DNA of 12,752 bases from Gemmatimonadota bacterium (GTDB lineage: Bacteria; Gemmatimonadota; Gemmatimonadetes; Gemmatimonadales; GWC2-71-9). The stretch lies in assembly GCA_003221825.1 (NCBI GenBank), contig QHUE01000184.1, forward strand, positions 1-12,752, written 5' to 3'. The position numbers and the translations under genes were made by a program. The notes beneath the pieces were generated by a model. The model worked only from the letters and a program-made list of their open reading frames with translations, searched no databases and was not told the origin of the DNA. Of the stretch, positions 7,297 through 12,752 are shown in pieces. Position 1 is the first letter of the stretch. Each line of letters starts with the position of its first letter.

Positions 7297-9256
7297 TATC
7301 GCGGTGGCGGCGGCCGATGTCGCCGACCTCGCCATTAGTGTGTCGCGGCGCGACGGCCAGTTCCGGCAGCTGACGGACGATCCGTCGTACGTCACGGACA
7401 ACAGCGCCAATGTCAGCGCCACGGTGCGCGTGGACCGGTTCCTCCCCGACCGCTGGGGGCTCTCCATTCCGGTAACGGTCCATCGAACGCTGGTATCGAG
7501 CGACCCCTTCTATCTGAGCGGCACCGACCTGCGCGGCGACGCCCTGCAGGGCCTCCGCACGCCGCGCACCAGCTCGGCGAGCTACGCGTTTTCCGCCCGC
7601 CGGATCCGCCAGGTACATGGCGGTCTCGCGCGCTGGATGCTCGATCCGGTGTCGCTCTTCGGCTCGTACGCGAGCGGCGATGCGCGCACCACCTTGTCCC
7701 GGGCGAGCGGATCGAGCTACGCGCTGAATCTCGATTACACCATGACCCCGAACGCCACGGTGACCCGCGTGGCGGGAATGGCGCTGCGCCTCAATCCCTC
7801 GCGCATCCATTTTCGCTCGGGGGTGGTAGGCACCGATGCGGAGCGCTTCACCTTCGTGGTGCCGATCCAACAGGCGGGCGACAGCGCGCCGCCCGCCGTC
7901 TCGCGGACCAGGGCTTGGCAAAATTCCGGCGGCGTACAGCTCACTCCCGTCACGGGCATGCAGCTCGGCGTCGATGCCGTCTCCACCCGCGATCTGCGTG
8001 ATTACGGCGACTCGACCACGATGGGCCGCCTGATTCGCCAGCAACACAGCTCCCTATTCGGCAGCGATGTCGGCCTGGAGACCCAGCGCCTGCTCACGAC
8101 GTCGATTGCGCTCACCCCCCGCGTGAGCACCTGGATCCGGCCGCGCGCGTCGCTGGGGTCGTCATTCGCGTTCACGCGCGACCCCAACGCCCGGCAGCCG
8201 GCGCGCACCGAGGGCGATACCGCGGGCGAATTCCGGGTGCCGGCGGCGTTCACGAACGCGCGCCGGCTCGAGACCGGAGCGCAGCTGGACACGCGCCGTC
8301 TGGCCCAGGCGATCTTCGGCGACTCGTCGGGCGTGGCGGACTGGCTCGGTCACATCACGGGGCTGGACGTGACGTACAGTACCCAGCAGGGGTCGAGCTT
8401 CAGCCGAGCGACCGATACACCACCGGCAGGCTATCAGCTGGCGTTCGGCGGATTCGACGCCTTCCGGCAGGTGGATGGCCTGCTCGCGACCTCGGCCATG
8501 CAGAACACGACGCTGTCGACCGGTGGCGCGGCGGTCCTGCCGCGCGGCCTGCGGGCCAACGCGACCTACCGCCTCACGCGCGGTGTCATCTGGACGTTGC
8601 GGACCGACGCACAGGTGCCGATCCGCACTCGCGCGGAAGAATGGCCCAACGGGTCGATCAACTGGTCGTTCTCGCCGCCGTCACGGCAGCTCGTCGGCCG
8701 GTTGTTGTCGAACGTCACGGCACGCGTGGGATACCGGCGGGTGGAATCGTCGAACGAGCAGCCGACATTCGGCACACTCGGGGGCAGCGTGGCGCTGAAC
8801 AGCACCATCGATAAGACCTTTACGCCGTCGGCCGCCGTGACGTGGATCGGCGGGGTGTTCACGAGCTTCGACCTGTCGCGGACGACGTCCGACCGGCTGA
8901 GCGCGGGTAATCTGTTTCGCAGCGTGCGGGATGCGCACAACGCCACCGTGACGTTTTCGTTCCGGCCGCCGACCAGAGGCCGCTGGCGTTCCAACATCCG
9001 CACCACGGCGGGGTATTCCGTCGCCGACAACACGACCTGTCTGCGGCGCGCGGGACAGAAGGCGTGCGTACCCTATGTGGACAGCCGGCAGACGCAGGCT
9101 CAGCTTACCATGGACACCGACCTTCCCACCAACATGAGCGCGGGGCTGCAGATGGCATACGTCCTCAACGAGGAGCGCCAAACGAACCGCAAGATCTCGC
9201 AATTTGTGATTACGGCGTTCGTGCAGCTGTCCACCAGCGTGGGGCAGCTCCGATGA
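7142..9256 (+). CDS. sprA: SprA-like outer-membrane protein, C-terminal third (+2 frame, continues after the frame break)
   Basis: This is the continuation of the upstream SprA frame, with no start codon of its own that I would trust; the coordinate marks where family-like sequence resumes (DPGTAPPNLARVQE). The next block, AELWVDDIRLGDV, matches the EVWVNELRL-type motif of SprA proteins. The remaining 600 or so residues have the alternating polar/aromatic pattern of a large beta-barrel ending QLSTSVGQLR. In Bacteroidota SprA the motif before the break (here DNFYMYR) and this block are separated by about 60-90 residues, from memory. Here only about a dozen codons lie between them, so sequence seems missing as well as shifted. 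The frame stays open for 704 codons and ends in an ATGA overlap with the M28 gene, which argues for a recent lesion or an assembly error rather than an old pseudogene. A detached functional protein is unlikely. Confidence 0.82.
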   Translation, partial: GTAPPNLARVQEIAAGMWRIQAGVVIDQAELWVDDIRLGDVVQETGAAGAIDIAVAAADVADLAISVSRRDGQFRQLTDDPSYVTDNSANVSATVRVDRFLPDRWGLSIPVTVHRTLVSSDPFYLSGTDLRGDALQGLRTPRTSSASYAFSARRIRQVHGGLARWMLDPVSLFGSYASGDARTTLSRASGSSYALNLDYTMTPNATVTRVAGMALRLNPSRIHFRSGVVGTDAERFTFVVPIQQAGDSAPPAVSRTRAWQNSGGVQLTPVTGMQLGVDAVSTRDLRDYGDSTTMGRLIRQQHSSLFGSDVGLETQRLLTTSIALTPRVSTWIRPRASLGSSFAFTRDPNARQPARTEGDTAGEFRVPAAFTNARRLETGAQLDTRRLAQAIFGDSSGVADWLGHITGLDVTYSTQQGSSFSRATDTPPAGYQLAFGGFDAFRQVDGLLATSAMQNTTLSTGGAAVLPRGLRANATYRLTRGVIWTLRTDAQVPIRTRAEEWPNGSINWSFSPPSRQLVGRLLSNVTARVGYRRVESSNEQPTFGTLGGSVALNSTIDKTFTPSAAVTWIGGVFTSFDLSRTTSDRLSAGNLFRSVRDAHNATVTFSFRPPTRGRWRSNIRTTAGYSVADNTTCLRRAGQKACVPYVDSRQTQAQLTMDTDLPTNMSAGLQMAYVLNEERQTNRKISQFVITAFVQLSTSVGQLR

Positions 9257-10176
9257 CATCGTGCGTCGTGCGTCGTGCGTGGTCCGTGGGATTGGTTTTT
9301 GCCCTGGCCTGTCAGGCGCGTGCCGGTGATGGCGGCGGATCGACGGCGAAGGAGTTCAGAGGCGACACCGCCTTCGCCTATATCCAGCGCCAGTTGGCGT
9401 TCGGTCCGCGCATCCCGAACACCGCGGGCGCGAAGCAGACGGGCGACTGGCTGCTCGCGCAGCTACGCGCGCGCGCCGACACCGTGATCGTGCAGGAGTT
9501 TCAGCAGCGCACCGCCAAGGGTCAGACACTCAAGCTGCGCAACTTCCTCGCGCGGTTCCGTCCCCAGGCGACCGATCGTATTCTGTTTGTGGCACACTGG
9601 GATACTCGGCCCTTCGCCGACAAGAGTGCCAACCTCGGCCAGCAGCGCATGCCGGTCCCCGGCGCCAACGACGGGGCCTCAGGCGTCGCGGTCCTGTTGG
9701 GCGTCGCCGACGCCCTGAAGGCGAAGCCGCCGACCGTCGGCGTCGACCTGCTCTTCGTCGACGGGGAGGACTACGGCAATTTCAGCGACTCGACGGAGAC
9801 ACTCATCGGCGCGCGCTATTTCGCGAAGCACCTGCCGCCGGGATACACGACGCTGTTCGCGGTACTGTTCGATATGGTCGGCGACAAGGATTTGCAGTTC
9901 CAGCAGGAAGGGTACTCGATGGCCAATGCGCCCGAGGTCGTGCAGCGCGTGTGGCAGACCGCGGCGCGACTCGGCTACGGGCGGGTCTTCCAGGCCCGCG
10001 CCGAACAGCCGCTCATTGATGACCACGTACCGCTGCAGCAGGCGGGCATTCGGGCGATCGACGTAATCGACTTTGATTTTCCTTATCACCACACAACGGA
10101 AGACACGATCGACAAGGTGAGCGCGGCGTCGCTGCAAATTGTTGGTGACGTCGCCGTTGCTTTGGTACGCCAGTAG
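9253..10176 (+). CDS. Secreted M28-family enzyme resembling bacterial type II glutaminyl cyclases
   Basis: A zinc enzyme of the M28 fold: either an aminopeptidase or a glutaminyl-peptide cyclotransferase, which turns N-terminal Gln into pyroglutamate. It has 307 residues from the ATG at 9253, whose ATGA overlaps the sprA stop; an in-frame ATG at 9064 lies inside sprA and is rejected. Visible: a hydrophobic export signal (about 5-24; Cys20 gives only a poor lipobox, ARA|G is an alternative cut), HWDTRPFAD (115-123), GANDGASGV (137-145, Asp140), VDGEDYG (169-175, Glu172/Asp173), LFDMVGD (205-211, Asp207), IDDHVP (255-260) and YHHTTED (278-284, His280). HWDTRP, GANDGASG and EDYG recall the animal-type cyclases of Bacteroidota. 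The Trp that precedes the zinc His in cyclases (WHT) is His279 here, so the activity is uncertain. Coupling to sprA suggests a shared export role. Confidence 0.88.
   Translation: MTSCVVRRAWSVGLVFALACQARAGDGGGSTAKEFRGDTAFAYIQRQLAFGPRIPNTAGAKQTGDWLLAQLRARADTVIVQEFQQRTAKGQTLKLRNFLARFRPQATDRILFVAHWDTRPFADKSANLGQQRMPVPGANDGASGVAVLLGVADALKAKPPTVGVDLLFVDGEDYGNFSDSTETLIGARYFAKHLPPGYTTLFAVLFDMVGDKDLQFQQEGYSMANAPEVVQRVWQTAARLGYGRVFQARAEQPLIDDHVPLQQAGIRAIDVIDFDFPYHHTTEDTIDKVSAASLQIVGDVAVALVRQ
9259..9279 (+). repeat. Three tandem TCGTGCG heptamers at the start of the M28 gene
   Basis: Three perfect 7-base copies lie just after the ATG at 9253, encoding part of the export-signal start (SCVVRRA). Gain or loss of one copy would shift the reading frame within the first ten codons. 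Confidence 0.9.
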
Positions 10177-10202
10177 CTCGTTGCGCGTCACAAGTTGTCG
10201 GC

Positions 10203-10592
10203 ATGAACGATCGTCGCGCCGCTCTCTTATTGGCGTGCCTGGCCCTCGCTGGCGCGGGAGTTCGATTCGTGTTGTCGCCCTCTCCAGGCGAGCCACCCGG
10301 TGACGTGCGACTGCAGTCGTCCACCGATCCACGGCCGGGCGCTCTGCGTGAGACGGCGCGCCGCGCCGCGCAGCTCTCTCGCCCGCTCCTTCCCGGTGAG
10401 CGGATCGATCTTGATCACGCGGACGTGATTGAAATCACACGGCTGCCCCGTGTCGGTCCCGCGTTGGCCCAACGCATCGTCGCTTGGCGCACCGAACACG
10501 GTCCATTTGGCAGTCTTAGCCGGCTCGACAGCGTGCCCGGAGTGGGTGTCAAATTGTTGGACGCCATCCGGCCGTTCGTCGTCCAACCTTGA
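10203..10592 (+). CDS. ComEA-type helix-hairpin-helix protein, membrane-anchored
   Basis: A 129-residue protein with one N-terminal membrane segment or uncleaved signal (about 5-24, after MNDRR), a proline-rich disordered stretch (about 25-65), and a C-terminal double helix-hairpin-helix domain (about 68-127). Hairpin motifs are LPRVGPALAQRI (81-92) and VPGVGVKLLDAI (111-122), joined by AWRTEHGPFGSLSRL. ComEA proteins bind DNA outside the inner membrane without sequence preference and ratchet it in during transformation. The opening IDLDHADVIEITRLP fits the family INLNTA..EL..LP pattern. It lies 26 bp after the M28 gene and 46 bp before pilB, a sensible place for DNA uptake through a type IV pilus. 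No Shine-Dalgarno is visible. A general envelope HhH protein is the alternative. Confidence 0.82.
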   Translation: MNDRRAALLLACLALAGAGVRFVLSPSPGEPPGDVRLQSSTDPRPGALRETARRAAQLSRPLLPGERIDLDHADVIEITRLPRVGPALAQRIVAWRTEHGPFGSLSRLDSVPGVGVKLLDAIRPFVVQP

Positions 10593-10617
10593 CCCAGGTA
10601 ACCCCGACTCCCATTTT
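10589..10617 (+). promoter_or_regulatory. Weak candidate promoter for pilB-pilT
   Basis: TTGACC (10589-10594, overlapping the stop codon of the helix-hairpin-helix gene), a 17-base spacer, and CATTTT (10612-10617). The -35 is good and the -10 matches only 3 of 6. It would give a leader of about 15 bases before the TTG at 10639. Low confidence. Confidence 0.25.
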
Positions 10618-10638
10618 AGTCCCTTCAAATTCAACGAG

Positions 10639-12348
10639 TTGCGTACGGCGAGCGTTGCGGTTACCCAGGACAAGCTCGGTGAGATTCTTGTCCGTGAGGG
10701 GCTGATCACCCACGAACAGCTCCGAAAGGCCCTTCTGGAGCAGAAAAACTCCGGGATGCGCCTGGGCTATACCCTGGTCAAGCTGGGTTTCATAGAGGAA
10801 ACCGAGGTCAGCAAGATGCTGGCCCGGCAATACCGGATGCCGGCAGTCGATCTGTCGCGCTTTGAGGTGGACGCGAAGATTCTCAAGCTGATCCCCCCCG
10901 ACATCGCCACCAAGCACACCGTCCTGCCCCTGAAGCGGGAGGGCAGAACCCTCACGGTCGCCATTGCCGATCCGAACAACGTCACGGCGATTGAGGACAT
11001 CAAGTTCATCACGCGCTGCGACGTCTTCCCGGTCATCGCCGGCGAATACACCCTCCGCAACGCCATCGAACGCTATTACCAGCAGTCGGATGCGCAGCTC
11101 CAGACGCTGCTCAAGTCGGTGGAGGCGGCCGAGGATCTCGAGGTTGTCGAGGATCAGGAGGACGAGGACGTCAAGGCGCAGGACCTGGCCGACGACGCCC
11201 CGGTGGTCAAGCTCATCAACGGCTTGCTGACCGACGCGGTGAAGCGCGGCGCCTCGGACATCCACATCGAGCCGTTCGAGCACGAGATGCGCGTGCGTTA
11301 CCGCGTGGACGGCGCGCTCGCGGAAGTGATGAAGCCGCCGGTGAAGATGCGCGCTGCGCTGACGTCGCGCGTGAAGATCATGGCGCAGCTCAACATCGCC
11401 GAGCGGCGCGTCCCGCAGGACGGGCGCATCAAGCTCAAGATGGGGTCGCGCGTCATCGACTTCCGCGTCTCCACGCTCCCCGTGCTGTTCGGCGAGAAGA
11501 TCGTGCTGCGTATTCTCGACAAGGGTAACCTGACGCTCGATCTCAAGACCTTCGGCTTCGAGCCCAAGGCGGAAGAGAATCTGCTGCGGGCGATCGAGAA
11601 CCCCTACGGCATGGTGCTGGTGACGGGCCCCACCGGATCGGGCAAGACGACGACGCTCTACTCGGCGCTGTCGCGGATCAATCAGATCGACGTGAACATC
11701 ATGACCGCCGAAGACCCGGTCGAGTACAACCTGCTCGGCATCAACCAGGTCCTCGTGCGCAACGACGTCGGGATGACGTTCGCGGCGGCGCTGAAGGCGT
11801 TCCTGCGCCAGGACCCGAACATCATCATGGTCGGCGAGATCCGCGATCTCGAGACCGGCTCGATCGCGATCAAGGCCGCGCTCACGGGCCACCTCGTGCT
11901 GTCGACGCTGCACACCAACGACGCGCCCTCGACCATCACCCGCATGGTGGACATGGGCATCGAGCCGTTCAACGTCGCGAGCGCGGTCAACCTGATCGCG
12001 GCGCAGCGGCTGGTGCGGCGCATCTGCAAGGATTGCAAGACGCAGCATGAGTACACGCCCGAAGAGATGCACGCCTTTGCCATCGACAAGAAGGAAGGCC
12101 CGTTCTTCAAAGGCGCGGGCTGCGACACATGTGCCGGCACGGGCTACCGCGGCCGCCAGGGCCTGTATGAGGTGATGGCGCTGACGAGCCCCGTGCGCCG
12201 CGAGATTCTGAAGGGCGCTTCGACCGAAGAGCTGCGCGACCTCGCCGTGAAAGAGGGTATGCTGACGCTGCGCATGGACGGCATGTTGAAGGTCAAGAAG
12301 GGCATCACCACGCTCGAAGAAGTCGTGAAAGAAACCGCCGCCGGCTAA
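10639..12348 (+). CDS. pilB: PilB, type IV pilus extension ATPase (GspE/PilB family)
   Basis: Cytoplasmic hexameric ATPase that drives pilin polymerisation. It has 569 residues if the TTG at 10639 is the start; there is no in-frame ATG until residue 40, which is inside the conserved N-domain. The frame runs back to 10429 only as a shadow of the helix-hairpin-helix gene. Domains: a GspE/MshE N-domain (about 10-150; KLGEILVREGLI, then ADPNNVTAIEDI at 110-121), an acidic linker (about 163-180), and the ATPase core with GASDIHIEPFE, Walker A GPTGSGKT (330-337), Walker B IIMVGEIRD (395-403), His box LSTLHTND (421-428) and a four-cysteine zinc site (Cys463, 466, 495, 498). All catalytic parts are present. 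The tetracysteine site and N-domain separate PilB from PilT. pilT follows 11 bp downstream. Confidence 0.96.
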   Translation: MRTASVAVTQDKLGEILVREGLITHEQLRKALLEQKNSGMRLGYTLVKLGFIEETEVSKMLARQYRMPAVDLSRFEVDAKILKLIPPDIATKHTVLPLKREGRTLTVAIADPNNVTAIEDIKFITRCDVFPVIAGEYTLRNAIERYYQQSDAQLQTLLKSVEAAEDLEVVEDQEDEDVKAQDLADDAPVVKLINGLLTDAVKRGASDIHIEPFEHEMRVRYRVDGALAEVMKPPVKMRAALTSRVKIMAQLNIAERRVPQDGRIKLKMGSRVIDFRVSTLPVLFGEKIVLRILDKGNLTLDLKTFGFEPKAEENLLRAIENPYGMVLVTGPTGSGKTTTLYSALSRINQIDVNIMTAEDPVEYNLLGINQVLVRNDVGMTFAAALKAFLRQDPNIIMVGEIRDLETGSIAIKAALTGHLVLSTLHTNDAPSTITRMVDMGIEPFNVASAVNLIAAQRLVRRICKDCKTQHEYTPEEMHAFAIDKKEGPFFKGAGCDTCAGTGYRGRQGLYEVMALTSPVRREILKGASTEELRDLAVKEGMLTLRMDGMLKVKKGITTLEEVVKETAAG

Positions 12349-12352
12349 GGAG
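12347..12352 (+). promoter_or_regulatory. Strong Shine-Dalgarno of pilT
   Basis: AAGGAG overlaps the pilB stop codon and lies 7 bases before the ATG at 12360. It fixes the pilT start and indicates pilB-pilT cotranslation from one mRNA. The wider string contains the same AGGAGAGG found before the TonB-dependent receptor. Confidence 0.7.
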
Positions 12353-12359
12353 AGGGAGC

Positions 12360-12752
12360 ATGCCAGTCAACCTCCGGGCGCTGCTCGAAGAGATGATCGA
12401 AAAGGACGCTTCCGACCTCCATCTGGTCGCGGGCGAGCGCCCCAAGCTTCGCGTGGACGGCGACATCGTGAGCGCCTCCAGCGAAGAAGTCATGACGCCC
12501 AAAGACACCCTGTCGCTCGCGTACTCGGTGCTCACGGAGAACCAGAAGAAGCGCTTCGAGACCGAGAACGAGCTGGACTTTTCGTTCGGCATCCAGAACC
12601 TCGCGCGGTTCCGCGGCAACGTCTTCAAGCAGCGCGGCTGCGTGTCGGTCGTCATCCGGCAGATTCCGTTCAGCGTGAAGACGTTCGAGGAGCTGGGCCT
12701 GCCCAACGTCGTGGCGCAGCTCGCCGACCGTCCGCGCGGGCTCGTCCTGGTC
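12360..12752 (+). CDS. pilT: PilT, type IV pilus retraction ATPase, 5' part
   Basis: Hexameric ATPase that depolymerises pili, powering twitching motility and DNA uptake. The first 131 codons are present and the window ends just where Walker A should begin (RPRGLVLV is normally followed by GPTGSGKS). Visible: the N-terminal PAS-like domain with LLEEMIEKDASDLHLVAGE, the RVDGDIV strand, LTENQKKRFE and ELDFSFGI, then ARFRGNVFKQRG and RQIPF followed by the FEELGLPNVV linker, all standard for PilT. It lacks the GspE N-domain seen in PilB. It is a partner of pilB in the same operon. PilT and its paralogue PilU cannot be separated on this fragment, though PilT is the likelier. Confidence 0.93.
   Translation, partial: MPVNLRALLEEMIEKDASDLHLVAGERPKLRVDGDIVSASSEEVMTPKDTLSLAYSVLTENQKKRFETENELDFSFGIQNLARFRGNVFKQRGCVSVVIRQIPFSVKTFEELGLPNVVAQLADRPRGLVLV

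Noticed and set aside
9064..9252. Earlier in-frame ATG for the M28 gene at 9064
   Set aside because: It lies deep in the sprA 3' end and gives no export signal at the N-terminus; the ATG at 9253 does and overlaps the sprA stop in the usual ATGA way.
10549..12072. 507-codon open frame on the minus strand within pilB
   Set aside because: It is a shadow of GC-rich pilB codons: Arg/His/Asp-rich and without recognisable domains, while pilB has every catalytic motif.

Overview
The window is high-GC DNA with tightly packed, purely bacterial genes. The best fit is a member of Gemmatimonadota or a close relative in the Bacteroidota/FCB group. The reasons are a SprA-type outer-membrane protein beside a glutaminyl-cyclase-like M28 enzyme, LptF with an extended soluble insertion, an Oar-like TonB-dependent receptor, and pilB/pilT. 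This assignment rests on family knowledge and was not searched. The DNA could be from a metagenome assembly.

Layout. A divergent point near 3424-3453 splits the window. To its left, on the minus strand, run lptF (1912-3423), lptG (779-1915, overlapping lptF by ATGA) and the first 228 codons of a TonB-dependent receptor (684 to the left edge). To its right, on the plus strand, run sprA (from 3454, frame broken near 7140, ending at 9256), an M28 peptidase/glutaminyl-cyclase-like gene (9253-10176, overlapping sprA by ATGA), a ComEA-type helix-hairpin-helix protein (10203-10592), pilB (10639-12348) and the start of pilT (12360 to the right edge). I see no tRNA, rRNA, CRISPR array, insertion sequence or convincing intrinsic terminator. 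No gap between genes exceeds 100 bases.

How the genes fit together. All of them build or cross the cell envelope. LptF/LptG extract LPS from the inner membrane. The TonB-dependent receptor imports ligands. SprA is the outer-membrane translocon protein of the type IX secretion system in Bacteroidota. PilB and PilT drive pilus extension and retraction. The ComEA-like protein may hold incoming DNA during pilus-aided uptake.

Most interesting points: (1) a heptad-built 25-bp inverted repeat at the lptF/lptG junction that places the lptG start codon in its loop and encodes both protein ends; (2) a 30-bp divergent spacer in which a TATAAT box on one strand overlaps a TATATT box on the other and also the annotated lptF ATG; (3) glutamine directly after the predicted signal-peptidase site of both SprA and the receptor, next to a glutaminyl-cyclase-like gene translationally coupled to sprA; (4) a frame break in sprA exactly where SprA proteins normally carry an extra segment, suggesting a deletion or an assembly collapse; (5) a G-quadruplex-type tract ending in nine G inside sprA.
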